A DNA stretch of 64,000 nt, from positions 186,001 through 250,000 of the forward strand of contig NZ_JBGJZL010000003.1 of the NCBI RefSeq assembly GCF_042610375.1, given 5' to 3'. Source of the DNA: CTSoil-075 sp042610375 (GTDB taxonomy: Bacteria; Bacillota; Negativicutes; DSM-13327). The notes under the pieces were generated by a model, which had not been told where the DNA came from, made no database searches, and was given only the letters and a program-made list of their open reading frames with translations. Made by a program: the position numbers and the translations under genes. The first letter of the stretch is position 1; each line of letters begins with the position of its first letter. Shown one piece after another: positions 42,062 to 50,393 of this stretch.

Positions 42062-43276
42062 ATGGAAAATGTGATTACACATACTTTTAAACAGGCAAAC
42101 GGTAGTAATGATGAACAGATTGTGAATGTCATTCGGCGTCAAGGCTTGATATCGAGAGCCGATATTGCAAAGCTGACAGGATTGACTCCTCCTACGGTGA
42201 CGAATATCACGTCAAAACTGCTTGATTTAGGGATAATTTTAGAAGATAGCATTGGAGAGTCTAGTGGGGGGCGACGTCCTTTATTACTGAAGGTTAATCC
42301 CAAAATTGCTCAGATTATTATTATCCATATTCGGTCTGAAAAGATGATTGGCTATTTGGTTGATTCTAGCTTTCAGATCCACTATAAAGAAAATAAAAAA
42401 ATCAAAGGCATGACAAAAGAAGAAGTTATTGAGCTGATGTTACTAATGATTGCTCATTGTAAGGAATCAGCTACTGCCATTGTGCCAGCAATTGGGGTTG
42501 TTGTAAGAGGACCTGTTAAAATTAAAGAAGGTATTTCAGTATTTGCACCGAATATAGGATGGAAAAATATACCGATTAGAAGGATTATTGAAGAAAAAAC
42601 AGGTATTCCAACTTTTGTTGAAAATGATGCCAAAGCCTTGATCAATGGTGAGTATTACTATGGATCGGTGAAAGATGCTGATAGTATGATCTTATTAAAA
42701 GTAAGCCATGGTATTGGATCAGGCATTATGTTTAATGGAAAAATGTATCGTGGTATCAACGGTAGTGCGGGGGAAGTTGGTCATACGACTATCGATATTT
42801 CAGGGCCCGTGTGCAGTTGTGGCAATTATGGCTGTATGGAAGCCTTGGCATCTGAAAATGCCCTGGTTGATATGGTAGTAAAATCAATAAAAGAAGGCCA
42901 AAAATCTTTAGTTTGCGATCTCGTTAATGGCGAACTCACTCTCGTTACTCCTAATATTATTTATCAGGCTGCAACTGAAGGTGATGAAGTTGCTATTCGT
43001 ATCTTAGGTCAGGTAGCCCGTTATCTAGGCATAGGTATTGCCAATTTAGTGAATATTTTCAATCCGAAAATAGTTGTAATTGGCGGCGGAATTGTTAAAG
43101 CCCGTCAATTTATTGAAGATATAGTCAGACAGACTGTCGGCGATCGATCTTTTGAAAGCTGCAGCAGTGTCTTAGAAATCCGTTTTTCCGACTTAGCTAC
43201 CGAGAATACAATGAAAGGTGTAGCTGATATGGTATTTGCTGAAATTACGCAATCTGTATGGCTTGGATCTAGGTAG
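42062..43276 (+). CDS. ROK-family transcriptional repressor of the galactose operon
   Basis: The protein is 404 residues. Residues 15-80 hold a winged HTH (LISRADIAKLTGLTPPTVTN). Residues 85-395 are a sugar-kinase-like ROK domain with ExGH-type GEVGHTTI and the zinc motif CSCGNYGCMEALAS. Such NagC/XylR-type proteins bind operators until a sugar binds the ROK domain. Its place between galK and mglB argues that galactose, or its phosphate, relieves repression of galTK and mglBAC. Catalytic kinase activity is unlikely because the protein is fused to the HTH. Confidence 0.9.
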   Translation: MENVITHTFKQANGSNDEQIVNVIRRQGLISRADIAKLTGLTPPTVTNITSKLLDLGIILEDSIGESSGGRRPLLLKVNPKIAQIIIIHIRSEKMIGYLVDSSFQIHYKENKKIKGMTKEEVIELMLLMIAHCKESATAIVPAIGVVVRGPVKIKEGISVFAPNIGWKNIPIRRIIEEKTGIPTFVENDAKALINGEYYYGSVKDADSMILLKVSHGIGSGIMFNGKMYRGINGSAGEVGHTTIDISGPVCSCGNYGCMEALASENALVDMVVKSIKEGQKSLVCDLVNGELTLVTPNIIYQAATEGDEVAIRILGQVARYLGIGIANLVNIFNPKIVVIGGGIVKARQFIEDIVRQTVGDRSFESCSSVLEIRFSDLATENTMKGVADMVFAEITQSVWLGSR

Positions 43277-43379
43277 CATGCACAATGGTGGCAATGTTAT
43301 AAAGCAGAAGTCATTTTAGGTAAGGAGAACTGTTTTGTAGCATAAAATATTCCACAAAAATATTTTAGGAGGGTTATCT

Positions 43380-44402
43380 GTGAAAAAGAACTGGAAAGCG
43401 CTCATGATGTCAACCTTATTAGCTGGTGTACTACTGACTGGATGTTCGAGCAATGCACCTGCAACTGATGCAAGTAAAGGTGGAAAAGATTTAATTGGTG
43501 TAGCCATTTATAAGTTTGATGATACTTTTATGAGTGGTGTACGTAGTGCAATCTCCAAGGCTGCAGAAGGTAAAGCTCAATTAGAAATCGTTGATAGCCA
43601 AAACTCACAGCCAACTCAAAATGACAAAGTTGATTTGTTCATTAACAAAAAAGCAAAAGCTCTTGCGATTAATCCTGTTGATCGTAATGCTGCTGGTGTT
43701 ATTATTGACAAAGCCAAAAAAGCTAATATTCCTGTTGTATTTTTGAATCGTGAACCTTTAACTGAAGATATGAAAAAGTGGGATAAAGTATATTATGTTG
43801 GCGCAAAAGCTGAACAATCTGGAATCATGGAAGGGCAATTGGTCGTAGATTATTTCAAAGCTCATCCAACCAAAGATGGCGTGATTCACTATGTAATGCT
43901 TAAAGGTGAACCAGGTCACCAAGATGCTGAAATGCGTACTAAATTTGCAATTAAAACAATTGAAGAAGCAGGTCTAAAAATTGAAAAAGTTGCTGAAGAT
44001 ACTGCTATGTGGGATCGTGTAAAAGGCCAAGAAAAAATGGCAGCCTTCTTAGCTGCTAATGAAGGTAAAATTGATGTTGTACTTGCTAATAATGATGATA
44101 TGGCTCTAGGCGCTATTGAAGCATTAAAAGCTAAAGGTTATTTCAAAGATGGCAAATATATGCCTGTAGTTGGTGTTGATGCTACAGCTCCTGCATTAAA
44201 AGCATTAGAAGAAGGTACATTGTATGGTACAGTTTTAAATGATGCAAATAACCAAGGTAAAGCAACTTTCAGCCTTGCAAGCGTACTTGCTAAAGGTGAA
44301 AATCCTACTAAAGAAAATACTGGTTATGTTATCACTGATGGTAAATATGTATGGATTGACTACAAAAAGATTACGAAAGAAAACATTAACGACGCTAAAT
44401 AA
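43380..44402 (+). CDS. mglB: Galactose/glucose-binding lipoprotein of the ABC importer (MglB)
   Basis: The 340-residue protein starts with GTG (AGGAGGG 8 bases upstream). It has a lipoprotein signal with the lipobox LLTGC, Cys22 being the anchor. It is a type 1 periplasmic-binding fold similar to E. coli MglB: IAIYKFDD-like VAIYKFDDTFMSG, NREP sugar contact, NNDDMALGAIEALKA and VGVDATAPAL. Sugar uptake with MglA and MglC is expected. It is followed by a stem-loop at 44513-44554 that could lower expression of mglA and mglC relative to mglB. Confidence 0.93.
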   Translation: MKKNWKALMMSTLLAGVLLTGCSSNAPATDASKGGKDLIGVAIYKFDDTFMSGVRSAISKAAEGKAQLEIVDSQNSQPTQNDKVDLFINKKAKALAINPVDRNAAGVIIDKAKKANIPVVFLNREPLTEDMKKWDKVYYVGAKAEQSGIMEGQLVVDYFKAHPTKDGVIHYVMLKGEPGHQDAEMRTKFAIKTIEEAGLKIEKVAEDTAMWDRVKGQEKMAAFLAANEGKIDVVLANNDDMALGAIEALKAKGYFKDGKYMPVVGVDATAPALKALEEGTLYGTVLNDANNQGKATFSLASVLAKGENPTKENTGYVITDGKYVWIDYKKITKENINDAK

Positions 44403-44512
44403 TGTTTAGCAGAATCAGAAAATAAAAAATTTTCTTGATTCCAAACAAGGAAAATAAGGCTTACAGTAAGTTCAGTTTTCCTTGAAGTAAGTGGATTAGA
44501 TTGTTCTTTAAA

Positions 44513-44560
44513 AATGGCAAGGGCCAATGTATTGAGCGTTGTACCCTTGCCATTATTATT
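44513..44560 (+). terminator. Intergenic attenuator hairpin mglB / mglA
   Basis: AATGGCAAGGG and CCCTTGCCATT (44513-44523, 44544-44554) form a perfect 11-base stem followed by ATTATT. It lies in the 203-base gap between mglB and mglA. Partial termination here would give excess binding protein, as in many ABC operons. Confidence 0.65.
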
Positions 44561-44605
44561 CTATACAATGTAAAAAAAGCCTTGGAGAGAAAGAGAGGCG
44601 CTATT

Positions 44606-46123
44606 ATGGTGGACACTGCATTTTTATTGGAAATGAACAATATTTCGAAAGAATTTCCTGGCGTCAAAGCCCTTGATGATGTGACATTGAAAGTACGGCC
44701 TGGCACTGTTCATGCCCTGATGGGAGAAAATGGTGCAGGCAAATCAACTCTTATGAAATGTCTTTTTGGGATTTATAAACAAGATGTTGGTGAAATATTT
44801 TTGAATGGTCAAAAACTAGAAATTCATAATTCTAAAGATGCCCTTAATTATGGGATATCCATGATCCATCAAGAACTTCATCCCATTCCTCATCGTGATG
44901 TAATGGAAAATATTTGGTTAGGACGTTTTCCGATGAAAGGGTTTGGACCTTTTCAATTCGTAGATCATAATAAAATGTATACGGAAACTGAGGCTTTGTT
45001 TAAGCAACTTGAAATTGACATCAATCCAAGCGCGCTAGTTAAAACCTTATCTGTATCCAAGATTCAAACAATTGAAATCGCAAAAGCTGTGTCTTTTAAT
45101 GCAAAAATAATCGTTATGGATGAACCGACATCATCATTGACAGGAACAGAAGTAGAACAATTATTTAAAATTATCCGAGACTTAAGGCAACGAGGCGTTT
45201 CAATTATCTACATATCCCACAAAATGGAAGAAATTCTCCAAATATCAGATGATGTTACAATTATGCGTGATGGTAAGTATATTGGCACCTGGAATGCCTC
45301 AGAAATGACAACGGATCTCATTATTTCTAAAATGGTTGGACGTGATCTGACAAATCGTTTCCCTGATCGGACTCACGTACCTGGTGATGTGGTACTGAGA
45401 GTTGAAAATTTGACATCAACAAATCCGCGCTCTTTTAAAAATGTGACTTTTGACCTTAAAAAAGGGGAAGTATTAGGCATTGGTGGCCTTGTTGGTGCGC
45501 AGCGGACTGAACTCGTTGAAGCAATTTTTGGTCTGCGTGCAGTGGAAAAAGGGAAATTTATTATGAATGGTCAAGAGGTCAGCATTAAATCACCAGCTGA
45601 TGCTAAAAAACATAAAATTGCCTTACTGACAGAAGAACGACGTGTTACAGGAATCTTCCCTGTGCTTCCGATTACAGAGAACACGGCAATTGCTAACCTT
45701 GATGCTTACCAAACTTCTTATTTCTTACTTGATGAAGAGAAGATGAAAAAAGATGCAACAAAAAGTGCTGAAAAACTCAGAGTCAAAATGCCTTCAGTCA
45801 ATGAGTTAATCAAAAATCTATCAGGAGGAAATCAACAAAAAGTCTTGATAGGACGCTGGCTTTTGACTGACCCAGAGATCTTGCTCCTTGATGAACCAAC
45901 ACGAGGGATTGATGTTGGGGCAAAGTATGAAATTTATACCATTATTCTTGAACTTGCTAAACAAGGAAAAAGTATCATTATGATTTCTTCTGAAATGCCT
46001 GAAATTTTAGGAATGTCAGACCGAATTATGGTGATGTGTGAGGGTCGATTAACAGGAATTCTTAATCGAGACGAGGCTACTGAACAAGAAATCATGCGTC
46101 ATGCAACCCTATATATGGACTAA
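44606..46123 (+). CDS. mglA: Galactose ABC importer ATP-binding protein MglA
   Basis: The protein is 505 residues from the ATG at 44606 (RBS GAGAGGCG). The frame extends 35 codons upstream through the hairpin region and is not used. There are two ABC domains. The first has a full Walker A GENGAGKST and Walker B IIVMDEPTSS with a degenerate signature LSVSK. The second has a weak Walker A GLVGAQRT and full signature LSGGNQQK. This asymmetry is typical for carbohydrate CUT2 importers such as MglA/RbsA. It powers the MglC permease. Confidence 0.93.
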   Translation: MVDTAFLLEMNNISKEFPGVKALDDVTLKVRPGTVHALMGENGAGKSTLMKCLFGIYKQDVGEIFLNGQKLEIHNSKDALNYGISMIHQELHPIPHRDVMENIWLGRFPMKGFGPFQFVDHNKMYTETEALFKQLEIDINPSALVKTLSVSKIQTIEIAKAVSFNAKIIVMDEPTSSLTGTEVEQLFKIIRDLRQRGVSIIYISHKMEEILQISDDVTIMRDGKYIGTWNASEMTTDLIISKMVGRDLTNRFPDRTHVPGDVVLRVENLTSTNPRSFKNVTFDLKKGEVLGIGGLVGAQRTELVEAIFGLRAVEKGKFIMNGQEVSIKSPADAKKHKIALLTEERRVTGIFPVLPITENTAIANLDAYQTSYFLLDEEKMKKDATKSAEKLRVKMPSVNELIKNLSGGNQQKVLIGRWLLTDPEILLLDEPTRGIDVGAKYEIYTIILELAKQGKSIIMISSEMPEILGMSDRIMVMCEGRLTGILNRDEATEQEIMRHATLYMD

Positions 46124-46142
46124 ACGAAGGAGGTAACATCCC

Positions 46143-47156
46143 ATGGAATTTAATATGAAAAAAATGAATGAATTTGCTTTGCAGTATGCAATTTATGGCG
46201 TCTTGCTTGTTTTAATTGTTGCAATCGCCATATATAATTCTAACTTTTTATCGATCAATACTTTACGTGATATACTGATGCAGTCTTCCACACGGGTTAT
46301 TATTGCTCTTGGTGCTGGTTTTGTACTCATTACCGCAGGGGTTGACCTTTCGGCAGGACGTGTCGTTGGTTTGGCAGCCGTATTATCGGCCTCTATGCTC
46401 CAAGTTGCTGATTATTCACGTCGGTTCTTTCCTGATTTACCTGATATGCCAATATGGATACCGATTCTGATTGCAGTAGCCGGTGGATTACTTGTTGGCT
46501 TAATCAATGGATGGATTGTTGCTAAGTTTAGTGTACCGCCTTTCATTGCGACATTAGGTACTTATGTTATGGTATATGGTGTAAATTCTATTTATTTTGA
46601 TATGAAACCAAATGAATCTCAACCAATCGGTGGCTTGAGGATGGATTTTACTGAGATTGGTTCCGGATCGATCGGAACGGGCCCTTACTCAATTCCTTAT
46701 ATTGTTATTATTGCTTTAGTTGTATCGTTTATTGTATGGGTTATTTTTAATAAAACTAAACTAGGGAAAAATATGTATGCCATTGGTGGCAACATGAATG
46801 CTGCGACTGTTTCAGGGATTAATGTTGGCCTTAATATTATCATGATCTATGCAATTGCTGGAGCTCTTTATGGTTTCGCTGGAGTTCTAGAAGCTGCAAG
46901 AACAGGTGGTGCCACGAATAATTACGGTAATATGTATGAACTTGATGCTATCGCCGCTTGTGTTGTTGGTGGTGTATCAACAACTGGTGGTATCGGTACA
47001 GTACCTGGCATTTTAGTTGGGGTCGTAATTTTTACGGTTATCAATTATGGTCTGACTTTTGTTGGTATGAACCCATATTGGCAATTGATCATCAAAGGCT
47101 TAATTATTGTTGCGGCTGTTGCTGTCGATATTCGAAAATATATTGCGAAAAAATAA
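46143..47156 (+). CDS. mglC: Galactose ABC importer permease MglC
   Basis: The 337-residue permease has eight to ten helices. CUT2 family signatures are GFVLITAGVDLSAGRVVGLA and VPPFIATLGTYVMVYG. It begins 20 bases after mglA with an AAGGAGGTAA ribosome site. A single permease gene implies a homodimer. A strong terminator at 47187-47237 closes the operon. Confidence 0.93.
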   Translation: MEFNMKKMNEFALQYAIYGVLLVLIVAIAIYNSNFLSINTLRDILMQSSTRVIIALGAGFVLITAGVDLSAGRVVGLAAVLSASMLQVADYSRRFFPDLPDMPIWIPILIAVAGGLLVGLINGWIVAKFSVPPFIATLGTYVMVYGVNSIYFDMKPNESQPIGGLRMDFTEIGSGSIGTGPYSIPYIVIIALVVSFIVWVIFNKTKLGKNMYAIGGNMNAATVSGINVGLNIIMIYAIAGALYGFAGVLEAARTGGATNNYGNMYELDAIAACVVGGVSTTGGIGTVPGILVGVVIFTVINYGLTFVGMNPYWQLIIKGLIIVAAVAVDIRKYIAKK

Positions 47157-47186
47157 AAAATTGAATTAGTATAGAAAAAAATATAT

Positions 47187-47240
47187 AAAACAAGCATATT
47201 TTAGATAATATATTCTTATCTAAAATATGCTTGTTTTTAT
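47187..47240 (+). terminator. Terminator of the gal-mgl operon
   Basis: Twenty-two-base perfect arms (47187-47208, 47216-47237; core AAGCATATTTTAGATAA) end in a T-run. Confidence 0.92.
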
Positions 47241-47389
47241 ATTTAAAATATCTGATTTCATTAAAGGAGTTTTTGGATTACTGTAGTGCAGAGAAATTTC
47301 AATTATTGGGATGAACTGTTATACTATAAATATGTAGGAATGTGTCAGCGTAAGAATTTCTTCGAATTTCGCCAGAGGAGGATCGTAAC

Positions 47390-47713
47390 ATGGCAGAAGA
47401 TAGAGTGATAAAATTAACAGCCGATTTTTTTAAAACATTAGGCCATCCAGTGCGCATTAAAATACTTCATTGTTTGGAGCATGGTGAACTTTGTGTCTGT
47501 GACTTACTTGAAGAAATTGGTATTGAACAGTCTAATTTGTCTCAACATTTGAGTATGATGAAAAAACAGGGAATTATCGATTCGCGGAAAGAAGGACAGA
47601 AAGTCATTTACCGAATTGTATATACATCTGTGATGGACGTGATTTGTGCTGCAGAGAAAACATTGAGTCAGCAAATTGGACAGAGTCAAAGTATATTGAA
47701 GTTTTTCAAGTAG
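47390..47713 (+). CDS. arsR: ArsR/SmtB-family metalloregulator
   Basis: The 107-residue winged-helix repressor starts at an ATG with AGAGGAGG upstream. The ArsR As(III) motif ELCVCDL (residues 31-37) supplies two Cys at the start of the DNA-binding helix pair. The HTH is QSNLSQHLSMMKKQG. Arsenite binding would release it from DNA. It precedes, at 0.5 kb, the permease/thioredoxin pair and the arsD-arsA genes, which are its probable targets. Confidence 0.92.
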   Translation: MAEDRVIKLTADFFKTLGHPVRIKILHCLEHGELCVCDLLEEIGIEQSNLSQHLSMMKKQGIIDSRKEGQKVIYRIVYTSVMDVICAAEKTLSQQIGQSQSILKFFK

Positions 47714-47821
47714 TGGAAAAACCTTCAATTTGAAAAAATAACGATTGAGAGCGAGTCTTTTTTGTTATATTATCATGAATTTTTAATTATTAACATGGCT
47801 TTAAAAGTTACAGTATAATTT

Positions 47822-47908
47822 TGGTAACAACTTATAGACTATGGCGTTCGCCGTTACTCCCGTGAAAGCGGTAAAGACTCCTACCATAAAGCTGGTAGGA
47901 GTCTTTTG
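47822..47908 (+). ncRNA. Possible structured RNA ending in an intrinsic terminator
   Basis: AAAGACTCCTACCA and TGGTAGGAGTCTTT (47873-47886, 47893-47906) form a perfect terminator. Just before it lies ATGGCGTTCGCCG...GTGAAAGCGG, a G/C-rich block in otherwise AT-rich DNA. The 3' block GACTCCTACC feeding a terminator resembles fluoride riboswitches, but the matching 5' pseudoknot strand is not evident and no fluoride exporter follows. It could be the terminator for arsR or a regulatory RNA; class unresolved. Confidence 0.35.
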
Positions 47909-47936
47909 CTATGGGAATAAACCGCCTGCGAGATGA

Positions 47937-48071
47937 AAATTTAGCGAGTACAGCTACTGGCGATTACTTGTTACTTTATTAATCGTCGGTGGGATTAGTT
48001 TAATTTTTTATGTAAGGAATATGTCACGAGTAAAAAATACAAGCGAACCAATGGTGGGTGTGGGCATATAA
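47937..48071 (+). other. Short hydrophobic open frame without start codon
   Basis: A 44-codon frame after a TGA encodes a membrane-helix-like segment (WRLLVTLLIVGGISLIFYVR) and a basic tail. It has no ATG, GTG or TTG before the helix. An ATG at 47911 in another frame reads 23 codons into it. It looks like a frameshifted remnant of a small membrane protein. The rest of this 525-base gap holds a four-codon GTG frame at about 48103 with a good RBS and an AT-rich inverted repeat before the permease. Confidence 0.25.
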
Positions 48072-48238
48072 TAAAATAATCGAGACTAGAGGAGTGATTA
48101 TAGTGTCTGAAACATAGTATCCAATTATAAAATTGGAGAAATGTTCAGGGGCGGTAGGTCTGAGCTGCTATTGACACAAGGTAGTTATTAATATATTATC
48201 ATATTATAAAAATGTAATATAATAAGGAGGTGCTGAAT

Positions 48239-49186
48239 TTGTTTCAAACTTTTGCAGATTATATGACTTATGAAATTTTTAAGCTTGAGCCTGGAACTGG
48301 GCTTGCTGGTGCAGTAGATTTTTTTATTTATGATACTCTAAAAATATTTTTTATGTTAATCGTGATTATATTTTTTGTATCGATCATTAGGACTTATTTT
48401 TCACCTGAACGTACCAAACAACTCTTAAGTCATAAAAGAGAATTTTGGGGTAATATTATGGCGGCCTTACTAGGAGTCGTTACGCCTTTTTGTTCTTGTT
48501 CGGCAGTACCAGTGTTTATTGGCTTTGTGGAAGCAGGTGTACCACTTGGGGTAACCTTTTCCTTTTTGATTTCCTCTCCTATGGTGAATGAAGTGGCTCT
48601 AGTATTATTATGGGGAATGTTTGGTTGGAAGGTGGCAGCTATCTATATCACGACTGGGCTCGTGGTTGCGATTGCCTCAGGATATATCATTGGTAAACTT
48701 AAACTTGAACATCTTGTAGAAGAATATGTCTATCAGATGAAAGTTGGACAAAGTGAGATTGTTGAAATGAACATCTCGCAAAAAATACACTATGCCATTG
48801 ATTATACTAAAGAGATCTTGAGTAAAGTCTGGCCATATGTTGTTGTTGCCATTGCGATCGGTGGCGGGATTCATGGATATGCTCCCGAAGATTTTTTGGT
48901 GGCTTATGCGGGGAAGGATAACTTTTTTGCGGTGCCAATTGCTGTACTTTTAGGGGTTCCTTTGTATTCGAATGCGGCTGGTATTATTCCTATCGTATAT
49001 GTCCTAATGGAAAAAGGAATGAGTATGGGAACGGTGCTCGCATTTATGATGGCTGTTACAGCTTTAAGTTTTCCTGAAATGATTATACTGCGCAACGTAC
49101 TTAAACCTAAATTAATTGCAACATTTATTGGTATTGTATCTGTTGCAATTATTGGTACCGGTTATCTATTTAATGCTATTTTGTAA
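48239..49186 (+). CDS. PF03773-type permease (ArsP-like efflux)
   Basis: The 315-residue form starts with TTG at 48239, 8 bases after AAGGAGG. A GTG at 48230 overlaps that RBS and is less likely. Eight or so helices carry the family Cys motif TPFCSCSAVPVFIGF and the SSPMVNEVALVLL and GVPLYSNAAGIIP segments. Family members export trivalent organoarsenicals (ArsP) or other thiophilic ions. Position after an ArsR and before a CxxC protein and arsDA supports arsenic or another thiophilic substrate (inference). Confidence 0.85.
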   Translation: MFQTFADYMTYEIFKLEPGTGLAGAVDFFIYDTLKIFFMLIVIIFFVSIIRTYFSPERTKQLLSHKREFWGNIMAALLGVVTPFCSCSAVPVFIGFVEAGVPLGVTFSFLISSPMVNEVALVLLWGMFGWKVAAIYITTGLVVAIASGYIIGKLKLEHLVEEYVYQMKVGQSEIVEMNISQKIHYAIDYTKEILSKVWPYVVVAIAIGGGIHGYAPEDFLVAYAGKDNFFAVPIAVLLGVPLYSNAAGIIPIVYVLMEKGMSMGTVLAFMMAVTALSFPEMIILRNVLKPKLIATFIGIVSVAIIGTGYLFNAIL

Positions 49187-49219
49187 ATAAGATACAATAA
49201 AATTGTAGGAGCGATGATG

Positions 49220-49450
49220 ATGAAAATTGAAATTTTAGGTATGGGTTGTAAAAAATGTAGTGATTTGATGGAAGGAGCAAAAAAGGCAGCAGCCGAGTTA
49301 AATGTTGAGGCAGAATTTGTAAAAGTAGAAGATATCAAAAAAATAATGTCTTATGGTGTAATGACGACTCCAGCATTAGTAGTGGATGGTGTGGTTAAGG
49401 TAAGTGGGAAAATACCTAGTGTAGAAGAAATTAAAGCTCTATTAAGATAA
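49220..49450 (+). CDS. Small redox-active disulfide protein (thioredoxin-like, CxxC)
   Basis: The protein is about 76 residues. Three in-frame ATG codons occur (49214, 49217, 49220), and the last is best spaced from AGGAG. It has a single thioredoxin-like fold with the CKKC redox pair at residues 10-13 and a cis-Pro in MTTPALVVDG. Such proteins almost always sit beside PF03773 permeases, as here (33 bases apart), and probably reduce the substrate or the permease's Cys residues. A hairpin terminator follows at 49502-49530. Confidence 0.88.
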   Translation: MKIEILGMGCKKCSDLMEGAKKAAAELNVEAEFVKVEDIKKIMSYGVMTTPALVVDGVVKVSGKIPSVEEIKALLR

Positions 49451-49501
49451 ATGTATGAAAATCCCTCTACGATTGCTATACAAATCCAGTAAAGATTCAC
49501 T

Positions 49502-49530
49502 AGAAAAGAGGCGGAATATACCTCTTTTCT
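49502..49530 (+). terminator. Terminator after the permease-thioredoxin pair
   Basis: AGAAAAGAGG and CCTCTTTTCT (49502-49511, 49521-49530) pair perfectly, with a weak U-run. It separates this unit from arsDA. Confidence 0.65.
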
Positions 49531-49710
49531 ATGTATATCTGACGAAAGTATAGGAAAATTCATTTAAAATTGTGAATTGAGGAAAGAAATAATGCACTTA
49601 TTTCCTTGTTGAAATATATACTGGAATTATCTCTACAAAGAAGAAGAACGTGAATTCTTGATAACTTGATAAAATGGAATGAATCAGAAAAACTTAGTTT
49701 TTTTCTTATA

Positions 49711-49739
49711 TTGACAGGTTCTAAAAAGTAAAATATGAT
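49711..49739 (+). promoter_or_regulatory. Sigma-A-type promoter upstream of arsD
   Basis: TTGACA (49711-49716), 17 bases and TATGAT (49734-49739) are near consensus. They lie 262 bases before arsD, implying a leader of about 250 bases with no recognised riboswitch. The 550-base gap 49451-50000 holds in addition the terminator and the palindromic motif at 49930-49951. Confidence 0.6.
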
Positions 49740-49929
49740 TATAATTGAATATGGTAATGTTATAATTCTGAAAACCCAACTAAACTGATTATAGACTAAT
49801 TTTTATAGTGATTGATCGCAAGGGAATAAAAATAATTAAGTCTAATACAGATACTAAAAACCCATAGGGATGAAACTAGAGTTAGCACTATAGGCGCTGA
49901 GTCAAGGGTAAGATAAAAAGTTTGTTCTA

Positions 49930-49951
49930 GATTATATATGCGTATATTCGA
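49930..49951 (+). promoter_or_regulatory. Candidate ArsR-type operator before arsD
   Basis: ATTATATATGCGTATATTCG shares the block TATATATxCGTATATT with the promoter of the ArsR gene at 60358 (positions 60381-60396). If the site is real it would lie in the arsD leader rather than at the promoter. Binding is inferred from the shared motif only. Confidence 0.35.
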
Positions 49952-50000
49952 GTGCGAGCATATGCATCATAATATAATAAATATAAGGGGAGATAAAAAA

Positions 50001-50372
50001 ATGAGTAAAATTGAAATTTTTGATCCAGCAATGTGTTGTTCAACAGGAATTTGTGGACCTGGTATTGACCCAGAACTGCTAAGGGTAGCTACGACGATCA
50101 ATACTCTTACTAAAAAAGGTGTCTCGGTGATTCGCTATGGTCTTTCAGGCGAACCACAAGCTTTTGTCGATAATAAAATAGTAAATGAGTATTTGATGAA
50201 AGAAGATGTAGAAATTTTACCCCTTACACTCGTCGATGGGCAAGTCGTGAAAACCAAGGCATATCCTACAGATGATGAATTTGCTAAATGGGCAGGTTTA
50301 TCAAAAGAGGAAATTGCGACAGTGCCTGCACCGAGCAAAGGTGATTGTTGTTGTGAAGGTGGATGTTGTTAA
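50001..50372 (+). CDS. arsD: Arsenite metallochaperone ArsD
   Basis: The 123-residue form starts at 50001 (AGGGGAGAT upstream); the frame runs 21 codons further without support. Cys12, Cys13 and Cys18 (AMCCSTGIC) are exactly the arsenite site of E. coli ArsD. The C-terminus also keeps vicinal Cys pairs (GDCCCEGGCC), a feature many short ArsDs lack. It collects As(III) and hands it to ArsA, encoded 21 bases downstream, and is also a weak repressor in other systems. Confidence 0.95.
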   Translation: MSKIEIFDPAMCCSTGICGPGIDPELLRVATTINTLTKKGVSVIRYGLSGEPQAFVDNKIVNEYLMKEDVEILPLTLVDGQVVKTKAYPTDDEFAKWAGLSKEEIATVPAPSKGDCCCEGGCC

Positions 50373-50393
50373 TTTTTAAATCGGAGGCGTTAT

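Noticed and set aside
47822..47908. Fluoride riboswitch call
   Set aside because: Only the 3' block matches. The 5' strand is not complementary to it and no fluoride exporter follows, so it is kept as an unresolved RNA only.
48103..48117. GTG-TCT-GAA-ACA-TAG minicistron with a good RBS before the permease
   Set aside because: Four codons and no sign of conservation; noted as probable debris in the gap.
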